From NCBI GenBank assembly GCA_016936665.1, contig JAFGXI010000009.1, positions 22,648-86,647 of the forward strand: DNA of 64,000 bases. Reading direction: 5' to 3'. The notes below the pieces were generated by a model that worked only from the letters and a program-made list of their open reading frames with translations, was not told the DNA's origin and did not search any database. The translations under genes were made by a program, and so were the position numbers. This DNA is from Bacteroidales bacterium. Lineage in GTDB: Bacteria > Bacteroidota > Bacteroidia > Bacteroidales > JAFGXI01. Shown piece after piece: positions 1 to 9,178 of this stretch (position 1 is the first letter of the stretch; every line of letters starts with the position of its first letter).

Positions 1-95
1 CCATTAGTTTCCTGTAATGCCTTTTTGCAATCCATCATGCCGGCACCGGTCACTTTTCTTAATTTTGCAACATCAGCTGCTTTTATATCTGCCAT
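1..95 (-). CDS. tsf: Elongation factor Ts, N-terminal fragment (cut by window edge)
   Basis: Only the first 31 codons are inside the window; the gene runs off the left edge. The visible start reads [20 protein letters not shown] and continues with MDCKKAL, the UBA-like N-terminus that EF-Ts uses to contact EF-Tu and recharge it with GTP during translation. It lies 23 bp downstream of rpsB on the same strand, the usual rpsB-tsf order, so it is probably co-transcribed from the rplM promoter. The identification is secure despite the truncation because this N-terminal motif is highly characteristic. Confidence 0.93.
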   Translation of the reverse strand, partial: MADIKAADVAKLRKVTGAGMMDCKKALQETN

Positions 96-118
96 TTCTT
101 ACTTAATATTAAATGTGA

Positions 119-979
119 TTAATCTTCGATTTTTTTAGAAGGCTTTTTAGCAGTTGGTTTTTTAGTAACGGTTTTTTTCGCTAACTTTTTATCAACTACT
201 TCAAAATCATCGTCTTCGTTAATGACAACATCTTTTTTAGCTACTTCTTTTTTAACAGTTTTACGTGGCTCTACATCTTTCTCTCTTTCTACTTTTCTTT
301 CGCTTAAGCCTTCTTTAATAGAATCTACTAAAACTTTAGTAATTAAAGAGATTGATGCAGAAGCATCGTCGTTTGCTGGAATTGGGAAATCGACCAAATT
401 AGGGTTCGAGTTAGTATCTACAATTGCAAACACAGGAATATTCAAACGTTTTGCTTCGCGTACAGCAATGTGTTCTTTGTTGATATCAACTACAAACATA
501 GCAGCAGGTAAGCGAGTTAAATCGGCAATACTTCCTAAAGTTTTTTCCAACTTAGCTCTTTGACGAGCAATTTGTAATTTTTCTCTTTTCGATAAAACAT
601 CCATTGTTCCATTGGTAGCCATTTTATCGATAGAGTTCATTTTTTTAACGGCTTTACGAATAGTAGGAAAGTTAGTTAACATTCCTCCTAACCAGCGCTC
701 GTTAACATATGGCATGTTGGTGCCTTCTAAATTTTGGGCAACAACTTCTTTGGCTTGTTTTTTTGTAGCAACAAATAAAATCTTTTTACCAGATTTTGCT
801 ACTTGCTTCAACGCATTAGCGGCTTCATCAATTTTAACGACTGTTTTATTTAAGTCAATTATATGGATGTCGTTTTTTTCCATAAAAATATATGGAGCCA
901 TTGCTGGGTTCCATTTTCTTTTTAGGTGACCAAAGTGTGCACCTGCGTCAAGCAATTCTTTAAAATTTGTTCTTGGCAT
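119..979 (-). CDS. rpsB: 30S ribosomal protein S2
   Basis: S2 binds the 30S subunit late in assembly and helps recruit S1. The 286-residue product starts with the S2 signature MPRTNFKELLDAGAHFGHLK and contains the conserved stretches NERWLGGMLTNF and FVVDINKEHIAVREA. It is longer than the roughly 240 residues of the E. coli protein. The extra part is a Lys/Asp/Glu-rich, probably disordered tail from about residue 225, ending in repeated KK/TKK motifs; such tails occur in other Bacteroidota S2 proteins. It sits between rpsI (113 bp upstream) and tsf (23 bp downstream) in one ribosomal-protein operon. Confidence 0.98.
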   Translation of the reverse strand: MPRTNFKELLDAGAHFGHLKRKWNPAMAPYIFMEKNDIHIIDLNKTVVKIDEAANALKQVAKSGKKILFVATKKQAKEVVAQNLEGTNMPYVNERWLGGMLTNFPTIRKAVKKMNSIDKMATNGTMDVLSKREKLQIARQRAKLEKTLGSIADLTRLPAAMFVVDINKEHIAVREAKRLNIPVFAIVDTNSNPNLVDFPIPANDDASASISLITKVLVDSIKEGLSERKVEREKDVEPRKTVKKEVAKKDVVINEDDDFEVVDKKLAKKTVTKKPTAKKPSKKIED

Positions 980-1093
980 TTTAATACTTTTTTAATTTGT
1001 TTACATTCAGTAATTTGTTAGGCAATCAGTGAGTAAACTAGAATTTCGAGTGTCTCACTAATTTTGATACTAAACAAATCGCCATTAATAATT

Positions 1094-1480
1094 CTAACGT
1101 TTTGAAAATTGGAATTTCTTACGGGCTTTTTTCTGTCCTGGTTTTTTACGCTCAACAACACGAGAATCGCGTGTTAAGAAACCGGCCTCTCTTAAAGCTT
1201 TTTTACTCTCTTCGTTTACTTTAACTAGAGCTCTGGCAATGCCCAAACGAATAGCATCGGCTTGTCCGTTGAATCCACCGCCATCGACATTTACGTTAAT
1301 ATCGTAAGATCCTTTAACTTCTAATAAGTTTAAAGGTTGAGTTACTTTATATTGTAAAGTCTCTAGTGGAAAATATACTTTTAAATCACGCTTATTAATG
1401 GTGATATTTCCTTTTCCTTCTTTTAGATAAACACGAGCAACTGATGCTTTTCTTCTTCCAACTGAATTGATAACTTCCAT
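1094..1480 (-). CDS. rpsI: 30S ribosomal protein S9
   Basis: The 128-residue product shows the S9 hallmarks: [12 protein letters not shown] near the N-terminus, the central [19 protein letters not shown], and the C-terminal basic tail [14 protein letters not shown] that reaches toward the P-site tRNA. Length is normal for the family. It starts 2 bp after the rplM stop codon, the near-universal L13-S9 gene pair, so the two are certainly co-transcribed and probably translationally coupled. Confidence 0.98.
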   Translation of the reverse strand: MEVINSVGRRKASVARVYLKEGKGNITINKRDLKVYFPLETLQYKVTQPLNLLEVKGSYDINVNVDGGGFNGQADAIRLGIARALVKVNEESKKALREAGFLTRDSRVVERKKPGQKKARKKFQFSKR

Positions 1481-1482
1481 GT

Positions 1483-1938
1483 TTATTTAATTTCGTTTAA
1501 TTTAATTGTTCTTGGTTGTTGTGCCTCATGATTGTGCTCTGCTGAATCATAAATGTAAAGATTGTTTATGATTTGATTACTCAATCTGTTTTTAGGCAAC
1601 ATGCCTTTTACAGCTTTTCTCACCATCTCTTTTGGTTTTTTTACCATTAACTCTTCAGCTGTAATGCTTCTTTGCCCACCCGGGTAACCAGTATGGCTAA
1701 TGTATGTTTTGTCGGCCCATTTACTTCCTGTTAATTTGATTTTATGAGCATTCAAAACGATAACATTGTCACCGCAATCAACGTGAGGAGTAAAATCTGG
1801 CTTTAACTTGCCTCTAAGCAATTTCGCAACTGTTGAGGCTAATCTACCTAGGACTTCTCCTTCTGCATCTATCACCAACCACTCTTTTTTTACAGTGGCT
1901 TTGTTGGCCGATACAGTTTTGTAACTTAATGTATCCAC
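1483..1938 (-). CDS. rplM: 50S ribosomal protein L13
   Basis: L13 is an early-assembly 50S protein. The 151-residue product carries the family motifs [30 protein letters not shown], the SHTGYPGG segment and MLPKNRL, and it is of normal length. It is the first gene of the rplM-rpsI-rpsB-tsf operon. A strong promoter lies about 60 bp upstream of its ATG, leaving a short AT-rich leader with a small hairpin that could be a ribosomal-protein autoregulatory leader (see the leader entry). Confidence 0.98.
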   Translation of the reverse strand: MDTLSYKTVSANKATVKKEWLVIDAEGEVLGRLASTVAKLLRGKLKPDFTPHVDCGDNVIVLNAHKIKLTGSKWADKTYISHTGYPGGQRSITAEELMVKKPKEMVRKAVKGMLPKNRLSNQIINNLYIYDSAEHNHEAQQPRTIKLNEIK

Positions 1939-1997
1939 AGTTAATTTAACTTTTTATGATTATATAATTGACTATTATTCCCCTAAAAAAGGGAACT
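1939..1997 (-). promoter_or_regulatory. Candidate 5' leader of the rplM operon
   Basis: The short untranslated leader between the predicted transcription start (around 1992-1995) and the rplM ATG is AT-rich. At its 5' end is a possible 5-bp hairpin, TTCCC (1978-1982) against GGGAA (1991-1995). L13 leaders that bind their own product are known in several phyla, including a Bacteroidia-type motif. The hairpin is small and I could not confirm a match to any named motif, so this is a weak call. Confidence 0.25.
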
Positions 1998-1998
1998 G

Positions 1999-2029
1999 CA
2001 AAAGTATAAAGATTTTGTCAATCTGCAAA
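1999..2029 (-). promoter_or_regulatory. Bacteroidota-type promoter for rplM-rpsI-rpsB-tsf
   Basis: On the minus strand a -33 element TTTG (2026-2029) is followed after exactly 19 nt by a -7 element TACTTTTG (1999-2006). This is a full match to the TTTG/N19/TAnnTTTG consensus used by the primary sigma factor of Bacteroidota. It lies 60 bp upstream of rplM. It is the only promoter in the window where I found both boxes at ideal spacing, which suits a strongly expressed ribosomal operon. Confidence 0.82.
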
Positions 2030-2310
2030 TACTCTATGTGTTTTATTTTCAAATATTTGTTGCGTAACTAACATGGCTTGTTAAAAACTTTCTTTACAGC
2101 CACTTATGGCCTCTTTTTGGTATGTTTTATTAACATTTAAACTATCGACATAGAGGTTGCAGACAAACACTACATACTTTAAAAAGCATTATAATTATTA
2201 ATGGAGATTAAACAGGAAAGAAACAACAGTAATGCTGAATATTTAAGAAATTTTAGGGATTAATTTATCGATAAGAAGCTTTTGTATACTCATTAATAAA
2301 TGTAGTTCTA

Positions 2311-2318
2311 TATATTTG
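2311..2318 (+). promoter_or_regulatory. -7 promoter box upstream of the M23 peptidase gene
   Basis: TATATTTG fits TAnnTTTG and lies 17 bp before the ATG at 2336. No TTTG was found at the ideal 19-nt spacing; the nearest is at 2281-2284, 26 nt away, so this is supported by the -7 box and position only. It would drive the M23-dxr-rseP operon, divergently from the ribosomal operon. Confidence 0.5.
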
Positions 2319-2335
2319 CAAAAGAAAATATTAAA

Positions 2336-3202
2336 ATGAGTCCGACAAGACAAAAGCAAACCTTTTGGCAGAAATACCGCAATAAATATCGTTTATCGAT
2401 TTTAAACGACACTACCTTCGAGGAAGTATTTAGAATACGACTTTCGAGAATGAATATCATTAGTGTATTAAGTGTCTCAGGCTTAATCTTTGCTGCCTTT
2501 ATTTTTGCCTTAGTGGCTTACACCCCAATTCGAGAATTTATTCCGGGTTACCCCGATGGCGAAACTAACGCCAACATAATTAAAAATGTATACCGGCTCG
2601 ATTCAGTCGAAAATACCATCAGATTAAACCAACAATACATCGACAATATAAAGCGAATTTTTCAAGGAAAATCTCCTAAAAATTATGGGGAAGACAATGC
2701 TACAGACTCCATTACTGTTAAAAAAGACACCATTTCTCTAACCATTTCGGAAAAAGACTCACTTTTTAGAGTAAGAATGGAGCAAGAAAATGAATTTGAT
2801 TTTTTAGCTGCTAATTTCGAAGTTTCCGACGACATGTCTCTCTTCCCTCCAATCAAGGGTTTGGTTTCTAACAATTACAACCCGAAGAAAAAGCACTTCG
2901 GCATCGATATCGTTGGAAAAAGCAATCAAGATGTTTTTGCATGCTTTAAAGGTACTGTAATAAATACTTCTTGGTCGATGCAAACCGGATACACTGTGCA
3001 AGTTCAACATCCAAACAATCTGATTAGTACATACAAACACCTTCAATCGGTTAATGTTGAGCAAGGTCAAAAAATATCAACCGGCAAACTGATTGGCAAA
3101 ATTGGCGATGTAGGAACACTTTCCACCGGACCGCATTTGCATTTCGAACTGTGGAAAGATGGGCAACCAGTAAAACCGGACGAACTAATCAATTTTAATT
3201 AA
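2336..3202 (+). CDS. Membrane-anchored M23 family metallopeptidase
   Basis: Probable zinc endopeptidase acting on peptidoglycan cross-links in the periplasm. The 288-residue product has a basic cytoplasmic N-terminus, one transmembrane helix at about residues 40-62, a charged linker, and a C-terminal LytM/M23 domain. Zinc-ligand motifs are intact: HFGIDI at about residue 187 (HxxxD) and GPHLHFELW at about 263-271 (HxH). The short N-terminal region before the helix (STFEEVFR-like, here TTFEEVFRIRLSR) is common in Bacteroidota M23 proteins encoded next to dxr. The dxr TTG start follows the stop by 6 bp. The exact bond cleaved cannot be told from sequence. Confidence 0.9.
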   Translation: MSPTRQKQTFWQKYRNKYRLSILNDTTFEEVFRIRLSRMNIISVLSVSGLIFAAFIFALVAYTPIREFIPGYPDGETNANIIKNVYRLDSVENTIRLNQQYIDNIKRIFQGKSPKNYGEDNATDSITVKKDTISLTISEKDSLFRVRMEQENEFDFLAANFEVSDDMSLFPPIKGLVSNNYNPKKKHFGIDIVGKSNQDVFACFKGTVINTSWSMQTGYTVQVQHPNNLISTYKHLQSVNVEQGQKISTGKLIGKIGDVGTLSTGPHLHFELWKDGQPVKPDELINFN

Positions 3203-3208
3203 GCCAAT

Positions 3209-4378
3209 TTGTCGACAAAAAAACACATTGCCATTCTTGGCTCAACAGGCTCAATAGGAACGCAGGCTCTAGGAGTAATTGCGTTAAATCCAGATCGCTT
3301 TGAATTAGAAGTGCTTACGGCCAATAATAATGTTAGCTTATTAATTGAACAAGCCAAGCGATTCATTCCTAACATTGTAATTATTGCTAACGAAGATCAT
3401 TACGATTATTTACAAAAAGAATTAAGCGAATTACCAATTAAAGTTTTTGCCGGTTCTAAAGATATTGCAGATGTCGTTAGTTTACCAAGCATCGACATTG
3501 TTTTAACAGCAATGGTTGGATTTTCCGGCTTATTACCTACCATCAATGCAATTAAAAATAAAAAAACTATTGCTTTAGCTAACAAAGAAACCTTGGTGGT
3601 TGCCGGCGACCTGATTAAGCAACTTGCTTTAGATTTCGGCGTTTCAATACGTCCAGTCGATTCTGAACACTCTGCTATTTTTCAATGCTTAGTAGGAGAA
3701 TTCGACAACCCTATCGAAAAAATAATTTTAACAGCATCTGGTGGTCCGTTCAGAGAAACGCCTTTCGAGCAATTCGATAAAATAACTTTAGCGCAAGCAC
3801 TAAAACATCCGAATTGGTCGATGGGACACAAAATTACTATAGATTCGGCAAGCATGATGAACAAAGGCCTAGAAGCAATAGAAGCGAAGTGGCTGTTCGA
3901 TCTAAAACCTCATCAAATTGAGATTTTAATTCATCCACAATCGATAGTTCATTCTATGGTGCAGTTTGCCGACGGCTCTATAAAAGCTCAGTTAGGATTA
4001 CCCGATATGCGTTTACCCATACAATTTGCTTTAAGTTACCCCGATCGACTATCAAATCCATTTCCTAGAATGAATTTTAACGATTATTCTAGTTTGAACT
4101 TTTATCAACCTGATTATGAAAAATTCAAAGCCCTTAAACTTGCTTTTATTGCGATGGATAAGGGGGGGAATGTGCCATGTGTGATGAACGCCGCTAACGA
4201 AATTGCTGTTGATGCTTTTTTGAAACAACAAATTAAGTTTATCGATATTCCAAATATTGTAGAAAAAACAATGGATAAAATAAATTTTAAAGATAATAAC
4301 TCGCTGGATGACTTACTTGAATTTGACCATCTAGCTCGTAAGCAGGCTTTTTCAATTATTACAGAAAACAACAGATAG
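3209..4378 (+). CDS. dxr: 1-deoxy-D-xylulose 5-phosphate reductoisomerase
   Basis: Converts DXP to 2-C-methyl-D-erythritol 4-phosphate with NADPH, the committed step of the MEP isoprenoid pathway. The 389-residue product has the NADPH-binding ILGSTGSIG near the N-terminus, the catalytic-loop region PVDSEHSAIFQCL, TASGGPF, and HPNWSMGHKITIDSASMMNKGLE, all family signatures. It appears to start at TTG (3209): this is the only start that includes the whole nucleotide-binding strand, and it lies 6 bp after the upstream stop. It is followed within 2 bp by rseP, a common Bacteroidota gene order. Confidence 0.97.
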   Translation: MSTKKHIAILGSTGSIGTQALGVIALNPDRFELEVLTANNNVSLLIEQAKRFIPNIVIIANEDHYDYLQKELSELPIKVFAGSKDIADVVSLPSIDIVLTAMVGFSGLLPTINAIKNKKTIALANKETLVVAGDLIKQLALDFGVSIRPVDSEHSAIFQCLVGEFDNPIEKIILTASGGPFRETPFEQFDKITLAQALKHPNWSMGHKITIDSASMMNKGLEAIEAKWLFDLKPHQIEILIHPQSIVHSMVQFADGSIKAQLGLPDMRLPIQFALSYPDRLSNPFPRMNFNDYSSLNFYQPDYEKFKALKLAFIAMDKGGNVPCVMNAANEIAVDAFLKQQIKFIDIPNIVEKTMDKINFKDNNSLDDLLEFDHLARKQAFSIITENNR

Positions 4379-4380
4379 AA

Positions 4381-5694
4381 ATGGAAGGATTGATTATGAC
4401 TTTACAGCTCATTTTGAGCTTATCAATATTAGTAACATTGCACGAACTCGGGCATTTTATTGCAGCCAGAGCTTTTGGAATTAGAGTTGAAAAATTTTAT
4501 TTATTTTTTGATGCTTGGGGCTTCAAACTTTTCAAGTTTAAAAAAGGTGAAACTGAATATGGCATTGGATGGTTGCCATTGGGAGGCTATGTTAAAATTG
4601 CCGGAATGATTGATGAGTCTATGGATAAGGAGCAAATGAAAAAACCTGCTCAACCATGGGAATTTAGATCGAAACCTGCATGGCAACGTTTAATTGTAAT
4701 GGTTGGTGGTGTAGCGATGAATATCATTTTAGGAATTGCCATTTTTACAATGAATATTATTTCTTTCGAGAAACAATACTTACCCATCGACGAAGTGAAT
4801 AAATACGGCATTTACGCAACGGAAACCGCACAGAAAATAGGCTTCGAAACCGGCGATAAAATTATTGCAGTCAACGGTCACTCCATCGAAAGATACAACG
4901 ATGCAAACTCAATAGAGGTGCTATTTGGCTCAAAAATTACCGTTGAGCGAAATGGACAAGAATCAATTATAAATGTTCCGGATACAACTTATCGGGCTTT
5001 CAAAAACGGACAACGATTATACAGTATCGAAAATTTTCCTACTATTATCGACTCTCTATTGCCCGGAAGAAACGCCGAAGTCGCAGGATTTAAAATAGGC
5101 GACGAACTTATTGCTGTAAATAATATTCCAACAAAAAGCTTTGGAAAATTTTACGAAACCATCCATAATCACACTAACCAAAAAGTTGATATTACAATTT
5201 TACGAGATCAGGTTCAGGACACTTTAACTGTTGCCGTCGATTCGTTAGGGATGATAGGTTTTGCTCCAAAAAAACCCGATTTCCAACCCGTATCTTATAC
5301 TGTTGCTCAAGCTTTTAAATATGGTACAAGCGATGCCATTGGCAGCATGATTGTTAATATAAAAGGTTTAGGTAAAGTATTTAACGGACAAGAGAAAGCA
5401 ACTGAGGCTTTGCAAGGCCCTATTGCTATCGCAACCATGTTTGGCCCGGTATGGGATTGGGAACGGTTTTGGCGATTAACAGGCTTACTTTCTATGATTT
5501 TAGCATTTATGAACATTTTGCCTATTCCCGCTTTAGACGGTGGACATGTTATGTTTACCTTATACGAAATGATAACCCGACGCAAACCTTCTGATAAATT
5601 TTTGGAATACGCTCAAATTGTGGGCATGGTTATTTTATTAGCTTTAATGGTTTTTGTTTTTGGTAACGACATTTATAGACAGTTTCTTTCGTAA
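4381..5694 (+). CDS. rseP: RIP metalloprotease RseP (site-2 protease)
   Basis: Intramembrane zinc protease that cleaves anti-sigma factors or signal-peptide remnants within the inner membrane. The 437-residue product has HELGH at residues 21-25 in the first transmembrane segment and the second active-site motif NILPIPALDGGH near residue 377-388. Two PDZ-like regions lie between them (about residues 130-200 and 215-290, seen as GFETGDKIIAVNGHSIE and GFKIGDELIAVNNI). The start at 4381 lies 2 bp after dxr; Met6 is an alternative. Its 3' end overlaps the start of the next gene. Confidence 0.96.
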   Translation: MEGLIMTLQLILSLSILVTLHELGHFIAARAFGIRVEKFYLFFDAWGFKLFKFKKGETEYGIGWLPLGGYVKIAGMIDESMDKEQMKKPAQPWEFRSKPAWQRLIVMVGGVAMNIILGIAIFTMNIISFEKQYLPIDEVNKYGIYATETAQKIGFETGDKIIAVNGHSIERYNDANSIEVLFGSKITVERNGQESIINVPDTTYRAFKNGQRLYSIENFPTIIDSLLPGRNAEVAGFKIGDELIAVNNIPTKSFGKFYETIHNHTNQKVDITILRDQVQDTLTVAVDSLGMIGFAPKKPDFQPVSYTVAQAFKYGTSDAIGSMIVNIKGLGKVFNGQEKATEALQGPIAIATMFGPVWDWERFWRLTGLLSMILAFMNILPIPALDGGHVMFTLYEMITRRKPSDKFLEYAQIVGMVILLALMVFVFGNDIYRQFLS

Positions 5695-6562
5695 TATCTC
5701 TGTAGTTATACTCGTTTTATTGATTGAGTACTCTTTTGATACTAAGGCTCAAAACATAGAGCCCGACTTTAAAACTAAGCTCCCTATAGAACTATTTGAA
5801 TCTTCGGGATTAGCTGTTGGGCTCAATAATACTGTTTGGACACATAACGATAGCGGTGGAGAAGCCATACTTTATCAGCTCGATAGCATGGCAAGAGTCA
5901 TAAGAAAAGTAAAAATTCTAAATGCAACAAATAGCGATTGGGAAGATCTTGCTAACGATTTCGAAGGACATTTATACATCGCTGATATTGGTAATAATGG
6001 CAATAAAAAACCAAATTTTATAATCTATAAAATTGCACACCCGGACAGCATTAAAGAAGACAGTATTACCGCTGAAATTATCAGTTTTCGGTATGAAAAC
6101 CAATACAGTTACCCGCCAACTCCTGATAAAATGAATTTCGATGCCGAAGCAATGATTGCCTACCACGATTCTTTGTTCATTTTTACTAAAAACCGGACAC
6201 ATCCATACTCGAAGAAAACATACATCTATGCCTTAGCAAACGAAGCAGGAGAACAAACAGCCATTTTGTACGATAGTCTATATTTGGCTCATACGCATCG
6301 ATATCGTTCATGGGTAACTGGTGCAGCACGAGATCCAATGAATGATAGAATTGTATTGCTTTCACACAAAAAAATATGGTGGCTCTCTGATTTTAGAAAA
6401 TCAAAAAGCCGAATCGCAGAAAAAGGCAAAATTAAAGGCATCTATTCACAAAAGGAAGGCATAGCCTTAACAAACGATGGAGATGCTTGGATAAGTAACG
6501 AACGTTTTAAATTTCTTAAAGCTAAACTTATACACGCCAAAGTTCGGGCAACGAATAAATAA
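5654..6562 (+). CDS. Secreted beta-propeller-like protein of unknown function
   Basis: No specific function recognised. The reading frame overlaps rseP by 41 bp and starts with TTG (5654); a second TTG at 5660 is possible. A hydrophobic stretch (about residues 14-28) followed by KAQ looks like a signal peptide, so the product is exported. The mature part has strands and motifs such as SSGLAV, WTHNDSGGEAILY, LYIADIGNNG and YIYAL that resemble the NHL/SMP-30-like propeller proteins of Bacteroidota. There is no T9SS tail. It ends 18 bp before a convergent gene. The gene is likely real because of the signal peptide and full-length reading frame, but its exact start is uncertain. Confidence 0.72.
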   Translation: MFLVTTFIDSFFRNISVVILVLLIEYSFDTKAQNIEPDFKTKLPIELFESSGLAVGLNNTVWTHNDSGGEAILYQLDSMARVIRKVKILNATNSDWEDLANDFEGHLYIADIGNNGNKKPNFIIYKIAHPDSIKEDSITAEIISFRYENQYSYPPTPDKMNFDAEAMIAYHDSLFIFTKNRTHPYSKKTYIYALANEAGEQTAILYDSLYLAHTHRYRSWVTGAARDPMNDRIVLLSHKKIWWLSDFRKSKSRIAEKGKIKGIYSQKEGIALTNDGDAWISNERFKFLKAKLIHAKVRATNK

Positions 6563-6580
6563 AAAAACTAATACCTTGCT

Positions 6581-7801
6581 TTACCTTTGTTTAACAAACT
6601 TATAGGTATTATTGTCTACTTGAATAAAATAAATTCCGGGTGCAAATAATTCAATATCTATCGAGTTATCATTTTTAATTGCAAACTTTTGTAATCTTCC
6701 AAAAGCATCCGTAATTCTTATCTTTGAAACTTCGCTTAACTTTTCTACGACAATTTTAGTTTTTGCCGGATTAGGATAAATCTTTAGATGATCGTTGTTG
6801 AATTGATTCATTTTCAACGATGTTATAGTTTCTGAAAACGATCTGTATTCGCATCCTTCATTGTCGAATGCAATAAGATAATAATTTCCAATCTCGACTA
6901 TTGTAAGCTCATTATTAACTTCATTGGCAACTAACTCTCCATCTTTAAACCACTGATATGTAACAAAAGCATCTTCAACAGATAAAATGTTCCCACTTTG
7001 AGTTATAACTGGCGTTGTTGAAATCAAATTTGTTATTAACATACTATCTTGAACTGTTTCGAAAGCAATATCATTAAAATAATTTACTGTAGATGCCGGT
7101 AAAGAAGCAGTATAATTAAGCGATTCAATTTTTTCTTTGAAAATTGAATAATAAATGTTCAATGCTGTTAGGAAACTACCTGATAATGAAGGATGAGCCT
7201 CATCGGCAGACCATAAATTAATAGAGCTTTGATCTTGAATGGTTTTAATCCATGTTGGTCCTATTGGTGCAATTATTTCATTTAGACTATCATTCATAAA
7301 TTTGTAATTTGCCCAAATTCTTTCAATACTTTCAATGCCTGTATCACCATAAGGAGGATAACCATTTTTTAGAGCCCAGCCGGCAAACCAAATCATATGA
7401 GCACAGGGTTTATAGAACTTAACACTATCTCTAAGCATATCGTGTCCTTCTATTGCTCTGGTATCCGGATGAAAAACACCATAATCGTATATGAATCGGC
7501 CCTGATTATCTTGCACAACTACATAATCCCAATTATTAGACCTGATGTAATCGTAAACAACAGGGTTATCCATGTGCGCTAATGGCCCTTCGATGGGGAA
7601 TGTATCTCCAACAGCAGTGCCCCCGGGCGCATACATTTCTGCATAAATATCGTAACCGGCATCGCTACCTATATTTTCCAAAATGGATGGCAAGTCGTTG
7701 TAATAAGTAAAGCTATTTCCAATAAATAGCACTTTGGCATCTTGCGATAATGCAAATAAAGGCATTAGAACTATCAAAATTATCAAGTATTTTATAGACA
7801 T
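6581..7801 (-). CDS. T9SS-exported SGNH/GDSL-type hydrolase
   Basis: The start is set at ATG 7801, giving MSIKYLIILIVLMPLFALSQ, a clean signal peptide; an upstream in-frame ATG at 7909 would bury it. After the signal comes an SGNH-like block I motif, VLFIGNSFTYYNDLP, then DYVVVQDNQG (block-III-like) and DEAHPSLSGSFL with the catalytic Asp-x-x-His type ending. The last 75 residues are a type A T9SS sorting domain (IYPNPAKTKIVVE, GIYFIQV), preceded by an Ig-like stretch (YQWFKDGELV). So it is probably a cell-surface or released esterase acting on a polysaccharide or ester; the substrate is unknown. Confidence 0.85.
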   Translation of the reverse strand: MSIKYLIILIVLMPLFALSQDAKVLFIGNSFTYYNDLPSILENIGSDAGYDIYAEMYAPGGTAVGDTFPIEGPLAHMDNPVVYDYIRSNNWDYVVVQDNQGRFIYDYGVFHPDTRAIEGHDMLRDSVKFYKPCAHMIWFAGWALKNGYPPYGDTGIESIERIWANYKFMNDSLNEIIAPIGPTWIKTIQDQSSINLWSADEAHPSLSGSFLTALNIYYSIFKEKIESLNYTASLPASTVNYFNDIAFETVQDSMLITNLISTTPVITQSGNILSVEDAFVTYQWFKDGELVANEVNNELTIVEIGNYYLIAFDNEGCEYRSFSETITSLKMNQFNNDHLKIYPNPAKTKIVVEKLSEVSKIRITDAFGRLQKFAIKNDNSIDIELFAPGIYFIQVDNNTYKFVKQR

Positions 7802-8179
7802 AGTATTAGTACTTATTAATTCGTTTAGCAATTGCAATAGCAAAGCATCTTTATTTATTTGCAAGGACATTGATGTATCGTAACACAGAACTATGCCACT
7901 TTGTTGCAACCAACCTTTTGCAAAGATCCACTTTCAAAATCTTCAGATAAAAACATCTATGCATTTACGTGATTTGTCAACATTAGAATCAACAATATAA
8001 AAATTTGAGTTGTTTTCATTTTGATATTTTTTTTACATGAAGATTTAATCAAGCTATTGACGAGAAAAAATCCAATAGGTTGCTTTTTTCATGGGGCATA
8101 AAGGAAACATACGAAATTTTCCGACAACAAATAAAATCCATTTAAAGAACAGAATCAGGTAACTTTATAAATTAGTATT
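7802..8179. other. Intergenic region between the SGNH hydrolase start and the IS element
   Basis: About 380 bp, AT-rich, without a convincing gene. The minus-strand promoter of the SGNH hydrolase gene should be here, but no exact TAnnTTTG was found. No tRNA-like structure, terminator or target duplication for the adjacent insertion element was seen. Confidence 0.5.
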
Positions 8180-8198
8180 AACCCGTTGTGCTTTTAGG
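8180..8198 (+). repeat. Left terminal inverted repeat of IS982-like element
   Basis: AACCCGTTGTGCTTTTAGG. It pairs with the reverse complement of 9144-9162 at 18 of 19 positions, defining the left end. Confidence 0.88.
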
Positions 8199-8303
8199 AT
8201 TTAAAGATAAAAAAAGTTGTTCACCACACTAAAAAGTGTTATATTTAATTGATTACCAGGCGTTAAATAAATAAACATCTTTAGCGAAAGTTACAAAAAA
8301 ATA

Positions 8304-9148
8304 TTGGTTGTTTTAAGAGATTTAGGATTAGATTCTAACTTCAGAAAACCAATAAGGCTTCCAAAACTCAGCGATTTAGAACTCATTGCAGTCAATCTTA
8401 CAAGTGAATATTTAAGTATAGGTATTGAATATCTGTTGTTTAGGGTTTTACCTAACAAACTATATAACAAGATTGAACGCTCTGTTTACAACCGTCGAAA
8501 ACGAAATCTATTACCAATTATAGAGGAGGTCAGAATGAAGCTCTCAGATAAATTTAATGAGTCCGAAACGTATTTTATTGTTGATAGTAAGCCTTTAGAA
8601 GCAGCCAAATTATCAAGAAGTAACCGCTCTTTTATTTGCAAAGAATCTTATTATAGTGTACCTAACAAAGATTACTGTGCAAGCCAACAAATGCATTATT
8701 ATGGCTATAAACTTCATGCTGTTTGTTCTGCAAATAGTATTTTCAAGAGTATTGATTTAAGCAAGGTTTCGGTTCAAGATATTCACTATCTTAAAGATAT
8801 TAAACAACAGTTTAGCAATTGTACTATTATTGCTGAAAGAGGCTAAGTAAGTTCTGATTATCAGATAGATTTATTTGAAAGTTGCAACATTAAATTAGAT
8901 GTACCGATGAGATTAAATCAAAAAAACTAACAAAAACAAGCTTATATTTTTAGAAAAACTAGAAAACGTATTGAAAATCTATTTTCACAACTCTGTGACC
9001 AATTTATGATTAGGCGAAATTATGCTAAATATTTTAAGGTTTTAAAACCAGAATACTATCAAAAATAACTGCTATGACTATGATTCAGTATATAAATGCT
9101 TTTCTCCTAAATAGAAATATTAATAACATTAAAGCTCCTATTTCCTAA
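8304..9148 (+). pseudogene. IS982-family transposase, inactivated
   Basis: The first 180 codons are open and read as an IS982 DDE transposase: KLSDLELIAVNLTSEYLSI, YFIVDSKPLEAAKLSRSNR, YGYKLHAVCS and DLSKVSVQDIHYLKDIKQQ. The catalytic region that should read GDRGYLSSDYQ is AERG followed by TAA (8844-8846), so the second Asp is also changed. The frame continues past this stop as SSDYQIDLFES and meets another TAA at 8928-8930, then shows FSQLCDQFMIRRNYAK. A frameshift near 9035 moves the family C-terminus (GFKTRILSKITAM, ending at 9148) into another frame. The N-terminal start is also lost: only a TTG at 8304 is available. Confidence 0.9.
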
Positions 9149-9162
9149 ATGCACAACGGGTT
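9144..9162 (-). repeat. Right terminal inverted repeat of IS982-like element
   Basis: Reads AACCCGTTGTGCATTTAGG on the minus strand, 18 of 19 identical to the left end. It ends only 16 bp before the -7 box of the next gene. Confidence 0.88.
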
Positions 9163-9178
9163 TGATATAATAAATAAT

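Larger units (their letters stand above)
8180..9162 (+). mobile_element. Decayed IS982-family insertion sequence
   Basis: A 983-bp unit bounded by 19-nt terminal inverted repeats with one mismatch (8180-8198 and 9144-9162, outer sequence AACCCGTTGTGC). It encloses one transposase gene whose protein matches the IS982 family by conserved phrases but carries two in-frame stops and a frameshift. Length is typical of IS982 elements. I could not see target-site duplications. The element can no longer make its own transposase but might still be moved in trans because its ends are intact. Confidence 0.87.

Noticed and set aside
222..929. Two open frames on the plus strand opposite rpsB
   Set aside because: They are antisense to a conserved ribosomal protein gene, have no family similarity, and exist only because the gene is Lys/Ala-rich.
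8304..8846. Transposase as a complete 180-residue gene
   Set aside because: The family protein continues in the same frame past the stop, and the catalytic motif is broken, so it is a pseudogene and not a short real gene.
8171..9172. Target-site duplication flanking the IS982 remnant
   Set aside because: Flanking bases (left ...TTAGTATT, right TGATATAAT...) do not match over any useful length.
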